NCBI GenBank assembly: GCA_905221605.1
Contig: CAJNDS010002145.1
Span: 252,501-316,500, forward strand
Direction: 5' to 3'
DNA: 64,000 bases
From: Symbiodinium natans
Lineage: Eukaryota > Sar > Dinophyceae > Suessiales > Symbiodiniaceae
The translations under genes were made by a program, and so were the position numbers. Position 1 is the first letter of the stretch. Each line of letters opens with the position of its first letter. Positions 44,365 to 53,520 of this stretch are shown here, in pieces. The notes below the pieces were generated by a model. That model was not told the DNA's origin and searched no databases. It was given only the letters and a program-made list of their open reading frames with translations.

Positions 44365-44601
44365 TTATAAGGCAGATTTTTGATCCTGAGCCAGAGTGGC
44401 GCTTAGCCTAAGCGCCCCGAAGCTCCATGAAGACAATGGCGCCTTGGGGACCTCAAAAACGTGGGAGTTGGCCATCGAATCCCGGTGGGGTCTGGCCCCA
44501 ATTTGCACGCACCCCAGCTGGGCATTGGTAAGAAACTCGGCTAGCTCCCACGGGCTAGCTTTCGTGACAAGGCTTAGGGCAAGGTCTTGTTCAAGGTGCA
44601 A
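44365..44601 (-). other. 78-codon open frame in a possible dispersed element
   Basis: The minus frame reads LALSLVTKASPWELAEFLTN, then AQLGCVQIGARPHRDSMANS, and so on. Its plus-strand edge GGGCTAGCTTTCGTGA (44552) is nearly repeated at 46133 (AGGCTAGCTTTCGTGA), beside a similarly GC-rich segment, suggesting this is part of a dispersed repeat rather than a gene. Unresolved. Confidence 0.3.
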
Positions 44602-44635
44602 GGATCTGGGTTTTCAGGCATTTTCACTTGTTCAG

Positions 44636-44860
44636 GTCAAGGTGGCAGATGCCGTACGAAACACTACAGTCGTGGCCAAGCCCACACAAAGACGGTCAGT
44701 TGGGGTGCTTCGCCGCCGGCCCGAACAACAGCTTCGTGATCCTAAGACCAAAGAAAGATTTGCCAAGCGGAGTGTACACTCGGCATTTGCCCAATCCTTG
44801 CATCCCAAACTTTATGCTGCGAACCAAAGACATCCAAAGACGCTGTGGAGACGACATTAG
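44636..44860 (+). CDS. candidate coding exon, unknown protein
   Basis: A very good acceptor (ATTTTCACTTGTTCAG) precedes 44636. The plus frame then reads RWQMPYETLQSWPSPHKDGQ, GCFAAGPNNSFVILRPKKDL and PNPCIPNFMLRTKDIQRRCG. Composition is convincing and free of low complexity. The donor is not clear (GACGACATTAGG near 44858). A second plus frame overlaps but is Arg/Ser-rich. No family recognised. Confidence 0.5.
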   Translation, partial: VKVADAVRNTTVVAKPTQRRSVGVLRRRPEQQLRDPKTKERFAKRSVHSAFAQSLHPKLYAANQRHPKTLWRRH

Positions 44861-44889
44861 GCCTTCATGCTTTGTTTTGCTTTAGTTCT

Positions 44890-45130
44890 TCTCATAATAG
44901 CCGACCCCGGGACATGATCCGCGAAGCTTGTGGCGCTCTGGTGTCACATGTTGCACAGTCCCTACAACACGACAAACCTGTGTGAATTTGATGGCAGATG
45001 CGTTTGACCGGTTCAAAAAAACATCAAACGCTCCTGTTGGTTCAATTGCTGAAGCATTAGATTGAATACCGCCACTCTAAATCACTCGAAGCTTAACATG
45101 AAATGAAGCACGACTGACTTGATGTCATGC
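44890..45130. other. intergenic, nothing recognised
   Basis: No notable frame or repeat between the plus-strand exon candidate and the start of the minus-strand exon run. Confidence 0.4.
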
Positions 45131-45166
45131 TTTCGCATCATGTTGCAATAAGTAGTGACTTGCTAC

Positions 45167-45325
45167 GTGCTTTCTGCAGCGCCGACAGTACCCGGCCTCG
45201 GGCATCAGCCACTCTGTCAACGGTCCCTCCGCGAATGAGCAGAGACATGTCTGCTTTATCTGTGTGAAACGCAAAATGAAACGCAATAATTGCATGATCA
45301 TGCTCCAACAGGGTGCCCATGACTC
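45167..45325 (-). CDS. coding exon, unknown protein
   Basis: The acceptor TTCGCTGCAG ends at 45326 and the donor GTAGCA begins at 45166; the frame is open across all 159 nt. It reads GTLLEHDHAIIAFHFAFHTD, then KADMSLLIRGGTVDRVADAR, then GRVLSALQKA. Both splice sites and composition agree, making this one of the better exon calls. Confidence 0.6.
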
Positions 45326-48300
45326 CTGCAGCGAACTGCCGCGGAACTCAATGTTGCGCACCTCCCAACAGAAATTCGCGCTTTTTCGGTCAGAGCTGAG
45401 GCGGCGTCACCATGATTGAGTTGTCAGATGCCTGTGACCAGTCACCCATCTGAGAGGTGTCAACATTTCGACGGCGAATCCTCATGACACTGCAGGGGCT
45501 TGAGTGCTGCAGAGGCGTCTCACTTGATGTCTTGATGCGCCTTGCCTGATAGAAGATTCCCAAGAGTCCAGCAGTACCTATATAGATGCCAAGAGAGACA
45601 GGGAAGTTGCAAAAGTGGTGCAAGCTCCAGCACCGCGTAAGCTGCTTGCCGTGACAGTGTAAGCCTGACTGTAAGCTCGGGACCAAGGCCTCCGCTATTG
45701 TATGCTCTGCCGGACGGGAAAGCTCAAGCCTCCAAACACGCAGGGTTGCAGAGATTTGGGGGTGGCTGTGAATCTGCGTATATCTAGGATCTGGGTATAT
45801 GAAGCTCACTTGTGGTGAGGACTGGCACGAAACCTAGTGCAGGGATTCCAGGGGGTCCAGGTCTAAGCTTTGAGTTTTTATGCAGCGCCTTGGGCTGAGG
45901 ACGTAGGGGTTTAGGCTTGAGGGTCAAGCAGCAGATCATCAGGGGTTAGGGTGGGTTTCTTTTGTAGTAAGCGAGCAGTTATTCGCAAAAGGAGCAGCTT
46001 TTCTTCAAAGAAGAACAGTTCAGTTGCACACGAGCAGGTGCGCATAACGACCCCAAAAGACCCGTCTGCCCATGTCCGGGATTACCGATTCTCACGCCTG
46101 CCGGGGCCCCTCCGGCAACACCTAGCCCTCACAGGCTAGCTTTCGTGATGCGGGGTTGCGGGTGGTCTGGGTCGACTGCACAGGTCTGCAAACAACACGG
46201 CTTAGACTCCAAATTGCCTACTTTCATTTCGATAACTCTCCAAAAAACAAGCTGGTCCCAAAAGTCCCACTGTCGGGTTCCTTTCCCAACCCCCCTCTGG
46301 ACCCCGTCTGGAATCAGGCGGGGTTGGATGCCCCCGGGGCACGCCTGTAGTGCCCGGTCGGGTTCTCAATGTTGAAGAAGATGAGGGAGCGTGCGTTTTG
46401 AAGAATCTGCGTCACATCAGGGATGGAGCGGGCAAGCCTGTCGTTGTGCAGGCGACTGTGAACTTGCGTCTACTGCGTCAGTCACGCATGGCGTACTGTA
46501 TCTTTTGCCTAGAAAATCTAGAATGAGAAGATGGTCACAGATACTTCACAGTCCGAGGTCCATGCATCAGCGTTAAACATCGCTCTGAAGCCTTGATGCG
46601 GCGACATCGCAACGACACAGGCAACATCGCATACTTACGCATATCGGCAATGCCAACAAAAGCAGAATGAGCAAGGGTAGCACAGAGGCACGAAAGGCAG
46701 GGAAGAGCTTGGACACCTGGGGGCGGAGTTGCGACATGTAAACTTCCACGTGCGTGGGCTCCAGAATAGGCACCGAACGACTTCAGCAGGGGATAAGCAC
46801 GACTTGCACATCCTCAACGTTCACTCAACAAAAGTCTCACCCCATCAGCCAACTGTCCCGGCCACTCTCGCTATGTGTCGTTGCTGAGAGCCCCTCCTCT
46901 CAACGAGAGCAAAGGGCCTTAGCTCTCTTCCCGTGCTTCATGTTGTCTAATATTTTCTGATGTTCATGTCAATTGACATCACTCCAAGAGCCTCGCAAAG
47001 TGGTATCACGTGCAAGAGCGTCGAGGAAGACGCCCTGTCGACCCGGACATAAAGTATGGAACGTTGCAGCAGGAACCTGTCATCTTGGGGTTGGTGGGGT
47101 GTTACGTATGCAGAAGAGAGCAACTGTGAATGGCTTGGCTCGGCCTGGTCTGGATCAACATCTGACACCGTCCTGCAGAGCTGCTCTCTGCTCAGCTCAG
47201 TGTGGTCTAAACATGTCTGGACATGCTTGGACGTGTCTGAACGTACGGGCATGTCGATTCGGGTGTCTTAGGGAGAATGCAGCCATGTGTTCTAAGGATT
47301 GTCTTCCCAGAGAGCATTTTGCGTTGAAGCAACGGCAGCCTGCCTTCGAAAAGGTCTACTTTGGTGTTCGGTGAACATATGTGTGGTAGGTCAGTATAAT
47401 GCGTAAACCTCTGTAGTGAAACGCATTCAGCTTCCGGGCTAAAGTTTTGTCAGACGGACACCTTCAAGTTCATACAAAGGACTGCTTCTTAAAAACAGGA
47501 TTTACGGTCTGCGTGTGCAATCCTGTGTGCATGTCGCTTAATATGCCGCATTGCGCTGCTGAGTCCCCATGTCGCGTGAGAAGGATAACAACGCTCTTTG
47601 GAAGGCGCCATTTCTGAAAGGCACCTGTCGCCAGCTTCAGTGAGACGTCCGTTGAAATATTCATGGACTGACTCGGGAATGATTGGTCAGCAAGTTGTGT
47701 ACACAGCCATTGCAAGCTTCGAAGCGTTCGATTAATGACTTCTTGTACCATTTTGTGTAAACAGTTTGGCTGCCTGCTTTTGGGCGTGTCAGCAACTTTC
47801 GTCAACCAAAAGTCGAGCTGTCACCTTATCACCTATAAGCGCCGTGTTCTATCGAAAGATAGTTAGATGATGACAATCTTTCGCAAAGAAGATGCTTATC
47901 ACAGTAAGTCTTTATCATGCAAAAATCCATGAACCAGTCCCGGTTTCCCTTGTTTGTTCAGCAACTTGCTCCAAGTGTTGTCGCCCTGTGCCGAAAATGC
48001 GGCTACCCAGCACACACCTCAGCGGATTCCGTCTGATACCTGTACACAATGTAACCGGGAATTCAAATCAGACTGCCTCTGAGACCAATTTCATTTTTGC
48101 TTGAGATGGTGGACTGAAGTTTGTTGTAGAAGGGCTTCTTGGAATCCCAGCAGCGCCATGTAGTAACAGTGTGAGATTTGAGCCGAAATTGAAAACGTTT
48201 GAGCATGATGCCCGCTGACTTGCCGCAGAATGTATACAGCGTGAAAACAACTTGTTATGTACAACAACACCTACTGGAAAAAAGGTAGCCTCCGTGGGCC

Positions 48301-49827
48301 TCGACTGCTGGAATTCACATCAACCCAAATGTCACCGGGGCTAACTCCTCCTTTGAGTCGTTGTCTGGATGGAACATCAATGCTCAGGCCGTCAAATAGT
48401 CAAGTCAATATAGTGAACACATGTGAATACAGCGAAAGGGATTCGTCATCGAACTTTAACTTTGAATCTGACCGAGTGCTGCACGCAGTGTAAGCAAAAA
48501 TCTCACTGATTAGTCAGTACAGAAGCGCATGCGACAGCATGCGACACAATCCTCTGAGTTTCTGAAAATTCCATGGCACGAAGTGGCACGAAGTCCTCCA
48601 GGCATGGAGGAGCAGGATCTGCTTCTTGAATGAAGGGCAAAGCCTCGCAGTGCAAGCTTACATGATCGCCCATGTTACTATACAGAGTGTACAGCGCGGC
48701 TCGAGCTTCTAAGCTTGATGCTTTACAATGCGCCACACCTGGACACATGCCTGGCCTCATCAACTCGTTGCGCTGTCTCAGAAAGTCAAGAAAATCATGA
48801 TCACTGACCTCGACCAGAAAAATTGTCTTGTCATGCAGGCTTCGTGGTGATAGCGGCTGACAGCGACCTTCAACTGCTGATGTATGGCTTTCTCGATCTT
48901 GAATGTTGCCTGCAACCTGCAACCCAACTGGCTTCGCATGTTACCAGGAACTTGACTCTGTTGAGGAACATGGCCACCGAAATGTTCTGTCGCCAGGGCC
49001 TTCCTGCTCGGGGAACGGCGTAGATGCCGTCATTTCCGACCTTGCTGTGTCATGCTACACGTTGCTGCACCCCATATTGGATACACACACTCTGGTCACA
49101 CTCCAGTCGGTATCTGGGTTCATGGGCATCTGGGTGCTTGTAGGTACCCTCAGAAAATTGCATGTGAAAGAATGCCTCAGGACAGGGCAACGGTGTCCAC
49201 ACACCGAGGAGCGACTTGGGATTGAAACGTGCGTTATTCTTGGAAGCTGCAGCTTGGTGCACCACCTCGCTTGCCTTAACTCCCAACGCATCACACATCT
49301 TGTAGAGCATCCTGGACAGGCTCCGGGTGGACTGCGAGATTTCTCACGGTGTGTCACTGTGCACCACAATGTGCCACGACATGTAACATGCTGCTTGCCA
49401 GCCTGAGTACGGAACGATGATCAGGGCCTTAGATACGAAAGGGACTAACCGTCTGCAGCTCCATCTGCTGCTCCATGATGTCATGTGATGTCTGGCAAGG
49501 CCAAGCTTCTCTCAGCTTCCAACGATCCAATTGGAGCAAGTATCGTGCCCCCGGGCTGTTGGCATTCATGAACTGCCTTCGTGGGTCTTTCAACAAGCTT
49601 CAAGCTTGATTTCCTTGCATTTGCCCCTCAGATTACCTCAGGATGGCGCAAGTCACCCACAGGATGCTTTCCACCAGCACAGCCTGTTTTTGAAGGGCCC
49701 TCGTTAAATTACGTTGAATGTACTGAATTCTCAAAATACCTAAAATACCCATCCTCTGCTTGTCTTCCGGATACTTGTGGCCTTCAAAGCGGACACGATC
49801 CAAACCTGACCTGAGCTGGTTAGTCAT
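45167..49827 (-). CDS. candidate long spliced gene, minus strand, ten or more exons, unknown protein with hydrophobic segments
   Basis: Minus-strand segments with exon-like composition and splice motifs follow each other at about 49827-49633, 49342-49071, 48917-48530, 48460-48290, 48220-48100, 48010-47925, 47817-47470, 47252-46960, 46763-46639, 45809-45413 and 45325-45167. Many gaps are only about 40-150 nt. Hydrophobic segments near 46.65 and 45.58 kb suggest a membrane protein. No domain is recognised in any exon. The set may include wrong joins or more than one gene. Confidence 0.45.
45390..45809 (-). CDS. coding exon with one membrane segment
   Basis: The minus frame is open for 139 codons. 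It includes a hydrophobic segment (NFPVSLGIYIGTAGLLGIFY) followed by a basic stop-transfer-like QARRIK, then a Ser/Thr-rich tail ending MGDWSQASDNSIM. A donor-like ATGGTGACG lies at about 45411; splicing there would lead to the next exon after an intron of about 85 nt. Alternatively the frame ends at the TGA at 45390. Confidence 0.52.
   Translation of the reverse strand: MSFIYPDPRYTQIHSHPQISATLRVWRLELSRPAEHTIAEALVPSLQSGLHCHGKQLTRCWSLHHFCNFPVSLGIYIGTAGLLGIFYQARRIKTSSETPLQHSSPCSVMRIRRRNVDTSQMGDWSQASDNSIMVTPPQL
45890..46630. other. non-coding; faint telomere-like tract and GC-rich patch
   Basis: GGGGTTTAGGCTTGAGGGTC and GGGGTTAGGGTGGG at 45907-45955 are degenerate TTTAGGG relatives. GACCCGTCTGCCCATGTCCG to TAGCTTTCGTGA (46059-46148) and CCCGTCTGGAATCAGGCGGG (46303) look like parts of dispersed elements. 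Plausibly an intron of the surrounding minus-strand candidate. Confidence 0.35.
46639..46763 (-). CDS. coding exon with a membrane segment
   Basis: A consensus donor (ATATGCGTAAGTATG) fixes the 3' end near 46639; an acceptor-like TATTCTGGAG lies near 46764. The frame reads PTHVEVYMSQLRPQVSKLFP, then the hydrophobic ASVLPLLILLLLALPIC just before the donor. Good match of composition and splice sites. Confidence 0.55.
46960..47252 (-). CDS. candidate coding exon, unknown protein
   Basis: The minus frame reads CLDHTELSREQLCRTVSDVD, then FLLQRSILYVRVDRASSSTL, then HVIPLCEALG. A donor-like CTTGGAGTGATG lies near 46977. A plus frame overlaps but is Trp/Ser-rich and less plausible. Confidence 0.48.
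47470..47817 (-). CDS. coding exon, unknown protein
   Basis: After the acceptor ATAAGGTGACAG the minus frame is open for about 115 codons: LDFWLTKVADTPKSRQPNCL, KMVQEVINRTLRSLQWLCTQ, MNISTDVSLKLATGAFQKWR and PKSVVILLTRHGDSAAQCG. No opposing long frame exists. One of the clearest exons of this region; the 3' boundary is uncertain. Confidence 0.58.
   Translation of the reverse strand, partial: LDFWLTKVADTPKSRQPNCLHKMVQEVINRTLRSLQWLCTQLADQSFPSQSMNISTDVSLKLATGAFQKWRLPKSVVILLTRHGDSAAQCGILSDMHTGLHTQTVNPVFKKQSFV
47925..48220 (-). CDS. candidate exon pair, unknown protein
   Basis: About 48200-48100 reads FNFGSNLTLLLHGAAGIPRS, then TTNFSPPSQAKMKLVSEA. About 48035-47925 reads RNPLRCVLGSRIFGTGRQHL, then EQVAEQTRETGTGSW, after an acceptor-like CATTGTGTACAG. 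The frames differ and the gap is short (about 50 nt). Strand agrees with neighbours. Confidence 0.42.
48503..48917 (-). CDS. coding exon(s), unknown protein
   Basis: After an acceptor (TGGGTTGCAGGTTGCAG) the first frame reads ATFKIEKAIHQQLKVAVSRY. A second frame takes over and reads RQRNELMRPGMCPGVAHCKA, ALYTLYSNMGDHVSLHCEAL and EDFVPLRAMEFSETQ up to about 48540. Removing a 32-nt GT...AG segment (48777-48808) joins the two in phase (see findings). The second frame alone is open for 139 codons, the longest in this part of the window. Confidence 0.55.
49071..49342 (-). CDS. coding exon, unknown protein
   Basis: The acceptor-like ACACCGTGAG precedes 49342 and a donor (ATATGGGTGCAG) follows 49071. 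The frame reads ISQSTRSLSRMLYKMCDALG, VKASEVVHQAAASKNNARFN, PKSLLGVWTPLPCPEAFFHM and HPDAHEPRYRLECDQSVCIQ. It is well mixed and better than the overlapping plus frame (48903-49406). Confidence 0.55.
49633..49827 (-). CDS. candidate coding exon, unknown protein
   Basis: The minus frame reads LRSGLDRVRFEGHKYPEDKQ, then RNLTRALQKQAVLVESILWV, to a TGA. A basic amphipathic stretch. The acceptor is unclear. A plus frame overlaps with Ser/Pro-rich composition. Confidence 0.35.
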   Translation of the reverse strand: MTNQLRSGLDRVRFEGHKYPEDKQRMGILGILRIQYIQRNLTRALQKQAVLVESILWVTCAILR

Positions 49828-49829
49828 AG

Positions 49830-50540
49830 ATAGTTGGACAATGTTGAAGCCACGTGAGAACCGTGTTCCAGATCGCGGTTCGTGCCAATCGGGGTTAGGG
49901 TCCGTCGGTCGCTAAATTCACTGGCCGTGGACCTCAACAGCGGTCCCCATTAACCCGTTGCAACGTCCTGCTTAGCACTTTGCAAACCCTCCCGCGGCTT
50001 TGAATGATCTGCAATGTCAATAGCCTACTGCGCATGCTTTGCAAGCGTGGGTCTCATCAGCTTGTGGCTGATCAGATCCGAGCTTCCGGGCTCTTCTCTC
50101 ATCAGAAGGCGAACAAAGCTCCTCATCCCAACCTGATTCTCTGATAAGCTCCATGCTGTTACCGTGGAATCTACTGCGGCTTCTCAGCAGGCATCAAACC
50201 ACAATGGCGTCAAGGAACTGGTCCAATCGGATTGAAGGAGATGTCAAGTGCCTGAGAACACGAACGGCCTCACTTAAATGCAAATGCCTTTCCTACTGAT
50301 CCTTGCAAGGTGGGTGAAAACCCAGAATCTTCCCCGCGATCCGAGCAAACCTTTATCACATTGACATGTCAAGGGTCCAGCATGTGCCGCCAAAACTGCC
50401 CACAGCAAAGGCACACGTTGCATTTACTGAACTGCAGCAAATGACGAAGCTTCACGTTTTGTACTTGACACAGGCATTGCTGGCACAGTTGCCTCGAAAG
50501 CCATGTTTGCGTCTTTGCATTGAAACGCAGGGACACAGGC
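49830..50540. other. no firm gene
   Basis: Short frames only, apart from a plus frame at 50366-50632 (88 codons) reading AHVAFTELQQMTKLHVLYLT. No repeat seen. Confidence 0.3.
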
Positions 50541-50599
50541 TAATTACCGGGCAAATGGCCACAGCCGATGCGAGGGGTTATTCAGCTCCCCCCCTGCTC

Positions 50600-50855
50600 C
50601 CCGGACCCCGGTGTTGGGAACATAGGCTTTAGGAGAAGGGCAAGGGAGAATGGCTCGACCCACCATTGTTACTAACAAGTTGAGCATGACTGATCCAAAG
50701 AAGCTTCCCATTGCAAATACAATGACATCGCTGGAAACCACAAGTTCAGAACTCACGATGTCAATATGACACATTGACGCATCTGTTTTTGATTCAAGTG
50801 CGAGAGGGCAAACTGCGTTTCCCCTCAAGCTTGCCGTCCATTCCCGGAAACCCAT
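50600..50855 (-). CDS. candidate coding exon with a membrane segment
   Basis: The minus frame reads HIDIVSSELVVSSDVIVFAM, then GSFFGSVMLNLLVTMVGRAI, indicating one or two membrane segments; the remainder (50544-50600) is Gly/Asn-rich and likely intronic. No family recognised. Confidence 0.42.
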
Positions 50856-51192
50856 GTCCGGTGATTACCAATCGTCGGTCTTCTGAAATCTCCACGGGCC
50901 AAGCTGTCATTTACAGATATCTGTTCGAAAAATAAGTGCTGACACAGCCCAAGTGCCGTTAAGGGAAGTGCGCACGGGCCACAGGGCACAAGCTCCCACT
51001 TCAACGTCTTACAAACGAAACGCCGTACGATGCCGTACGTAGCACAACCGACTCGCAGCAAGCGTCTACACTTTGCATTGCACAGTTGAAGCTAAGCCGC
51101 TGTTAGGTGTGGGTTCCCGGAGAGAAGGTCCTCCAGTCATAGACAGGGCATGCTGCAGGATCCGCGTTGCGGGATTCGCGCGGACTTGACCG

Positions 51193-51488
51193 TCATTCGG
51201 TGGCCTCCAGCACCAAAGCTGCACGGTAGTCAATGTGATTGAGCGAAATATCCAGCTCCTTCAGCGGGCACCTCGATTGCATGAAGAGCGCGTAGAAGCG
51301 CGTACTTCGCCATCATACTTAGAATATCCTGAACAAAGGTGCCGGCGAGCTTGACAAGTATTCCAAAAAAGTTGCTGCCTTAGCACTCTTCCACTCATGC
51401 GCTGAATTTCATTTGTTAGCTTCGGGTCGCTGTCTTCATGCTGGATCAAGGTTCTGGCCGGCTTGCCAACATCGTGCTCTCCATGCAC
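51193..51488 (-). CDS. candidate exons, including one leucine-rich-repeat-like motif
   Basis: At 51273-51193 the minus strand reads CPLKELDISLNHIDYRAALV followed by LEATE, matching the LxxLDxSxNxI core of a leucine-rich repeat of the ribonuclease-inhibitor type. Just upstream, in another frame, FFGILVKLAGTFVQDILSMM (about 51360-51300) is hydrophobic, and a third frame (51488-51380) reads GKPARTLIQHEDSDPKLTNE. Frames change faster than ordinary introns would allow, so some are spurious. Confidence 0.38.
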
Positions 51489-51798
51489 CTGAGGCTGTAT
51501 GCAGCTGCAAGCTTACAAAGCGGGCATCACCAGTTCCTGACCCTCCTATACTGAGGCGATTTCCGATGCACAGCAGGATATGCCCAGGTGGCGCAAGCGG
51601 CTATGTTGCACCTGATAGCGCGGTTTCCTCACATCTTAGATTCAGAAGGGGCAAGCCATGCCTAACAGGTAAGGTCCGCTCGCTCTCACCCAGACTCATG
51701 AAAACCTGCCAGACGTAGTCAGTGGTGAGTTTGAGGCCCTGCTTGAGGTTGCTCCAAACAGCATGTCTGCCTCTGAGTCCAAGAGGTTCCAGCCCAAG

Positions 51799-52266
51799 TC
51801 AAGCCTCCGAGCCGGTCTGTTGCTCGTGTGCTCGTGTTCTATCGTGTTCTCGTGTTTCGTGGATTGGCGCTACTTTGTTGCCACTGCTCAGCTGCCTTAC
51901 GTGGATGTGACAGGCAGACGATCGCAGACGAGAGGCTCTTGTAGCGTCTGGCTTGCCAGCAGACTCTTGAAGCAGCCTGCTGCAGAGGCACCTTGCCATC
52001 GAGGGGTTCGATTCAAAGGGCGGATGGGGATGAAGTAGCCTCTGTGATTCAGTCATACTGAAGCTGGAGTTCATTGCTTTCTGATCTGGGGAACATTTGA
52101 GATGGGCTCGGTCTTCAGACTGCGACACTCTTGGAAAGCTCATGCGGGCATGAGATTGATGAATCGACATAGTGGATGTCATCTGTTTCACACACGACTC
52201 GGCCTTCGCCGACTGTTCTATGCATCTGCGCGAAAGCTCCGCCAACTGGCGCTTCTTACTCACCAA
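51799..52266 (-). CDS. candidate coding segment, 155-codon frame, unknown protein
   Basis: The minus frame starts KKRQLAELSRRCIEQSAKAE, a charged helix-like stretch, and continues Ser/Arg/His-rich, with little low complexity, to about residue 125. A plus frame with a hydrophobic segment (51763-52038) overlaps. No domain recognised. Confidence 0.38.
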   Translation of the reverse strand: MVSKKRQLAELSRRCIEQSAKAESCVKQMTSTMSIHQSHARMSFPRVSQSEDRAHLKCSPDQKAMNSSFSMTESQRLLHPHPPFESNPSMARCLCSRLLQESAGKPDATRASRLRSSACHIHVRQLSSGNKVAPIHETREHDRTRAHEQQTGSEA

Positions 52267-52450
52267 TCGCAGTAAACCGAAGCCCTTGCTGACCTACTGG
52301 CGCTTGGTGGGACCAGACCTCTAGTGCAGCCCTCTAGTGCCTGAGGCATCAAGCCCAAAGTCTGGATGGGCCTGCTGAGCCAAGTCCCACATCGGCAACG
52401 AGCAACGTCTCGAGAGTTGGGTGCCTCGAAAGAGCGGACAAGCAACCGAC

Positions 52451-52720
52451 TTAACAAACATCAAAAAAAGAAACAACATCATCTCTTGGACCAGGCTCTG
52501 CAACAAATCCAGACAAAGGCAGCTGCTGTCCGACGAGCTCGCAAAAGGTGCTGAGAGCCTCTGCCCGACCAGCCCCAACTTCCAAAATAGAACAGGAATG
52601 ACATAATGACAATGACCTTTCTGATCCTTCCGGCAAGAACTGGCAAGCTTTCAGAGAGCTCGGTTTCCCTGCCTGAACTCCAAACTTTAGGCCGCTGACA
52701 TCCTCGATGTGGGTGGCTTT
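52451..52720 (-). CDS. candidate coding exon, unknown protein
   Basis: After an acceptor-like GTTTGGAGTTCAG near 52679 the minus frame reads AGKPSSLKACQFLPEGSERS, LEVGAGRAEALSTFCELVGQ and AEPGPRDDVVSFFDVC, then stops. A second minus frame (52578-52321) with a hydrophobic stretch overlaps. It lies just downstream of a well-defined exon on the same strand. Confidence 0.42.
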   Translation of the reverse strand, partial: KATHIEDVSGLKFGVQAGKPSSLKACQFLPEGSERSLSLCHSCSILEVGAGRAEALSTFCELVGQQLPLSGFVAEPGPRDDVVSFFDVC

Positions 52721-52740
52721 GGGCATCTTCGGGTGCTCAC

Positions 52741-52846
52741 ATATGTGCACGCGTGCCACCAGATGGTGTGAATAAGTCGGGTTAGACAAGGCTCCAAATG
52801 TCGTAGCGCTTCGAATGCTGGCTTCTGGCCCTCGAGCAGCATTAGC
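52741..52846 (-). CDS. coding exon, unknown protein
   Basis: Both splice sites are good: acceptor CATGTTACCGCAG ends at 52847 and donor GTGAGC begins at 52740. The 106-nt exon reads LMLLEGQKPAFEALRHLEPC, then TRLIHTIWWHACTY. A second minus frame (52975-52451) is open across it too, so the frame is not proven. Confidence 0.5.
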
Positions 52847-53111
52847 CTGCGGTAACATGCAGTAACTATGCACATTGCAGAACTGTGTTGCCTTCTTGAT
52901 CGAAAAGCTACTGGGTCGAACGCATGGAGGCGACGGTGAGAATGGAAGTTCCTGTGCACCCTTTCCTTGGTGCACAGCATCGTTCAGAAGCTTCCATGTC
53001 GCAACCCTCGCAACTTTGTCTCCAGCTTCTTCTTATTGTTATTCTTCTGCTTCTTCTTTTTCCCATTATTCTTCTTATTCTTCTTCTGCTGCGGGCACGC
53101 AGGGGGTCGAC

Positions 53112-53520
53112 GGAATTTTCGGAAACCAGAACGGTTGAATCAGAAACCAGAACGGTTGAATCAGAAACCAGACCTGAATCAGAAACCGAAACGGGAAAAT
53201 CAGAAACCAAGCTTGAATCAGAAACCAGGGCGGCTGAATCAGAAACCCAGACGGCTGAATCAGAAACTGAAAACGGGAAATTCGGAAACCAGGAAACGGA
53301 TGTTTCAGAAACTAGCGAACGGCTGATTCGGAAACCGGCAAACGGCTGATTCGGAAACTGGCAAACGGCTGATTCGGAAACTGGTGAACGGCTGATTCGG
53401 AAACTGGCAAACGGCTGATTCGGAAACTGGTGAGCGGCTGATTCGGAAACTGGCAAACATCTGATTCGGAAACTGGTGAACGCCTGATTCGGAAACTGGT
53501 GAACGGCCGATTTGGAAACC
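53112..53520. repeat. minisatellite of AATCAGAAACCAGA / CTGATTCGGAAACTGG units
   Basis: From 53112 units of about 21 bp share TCAGAAACC (e.g. AACGGTTGAATCAGAAACCA). From about 53300 they become 27-30 bp units with GGCTGATTCGGAAACTGGCA. At least 15 units. The Glu/Thr-rich plus frame and Val/Ser-rich minus frame are repeat-derived. A pyrimidine-rich tract (CTTCTTATTGTTATTCTTC) precedes it at about 53020-53090. Confidence 0.93.

Noticed and set aside
51990..52030. GGTTCGATTCA, resembling a tRNA T-loop (B box)
   Set aside because: The flanking bases cannot form the T-stem, and no matching A box or acceptor stem is visible upstream.
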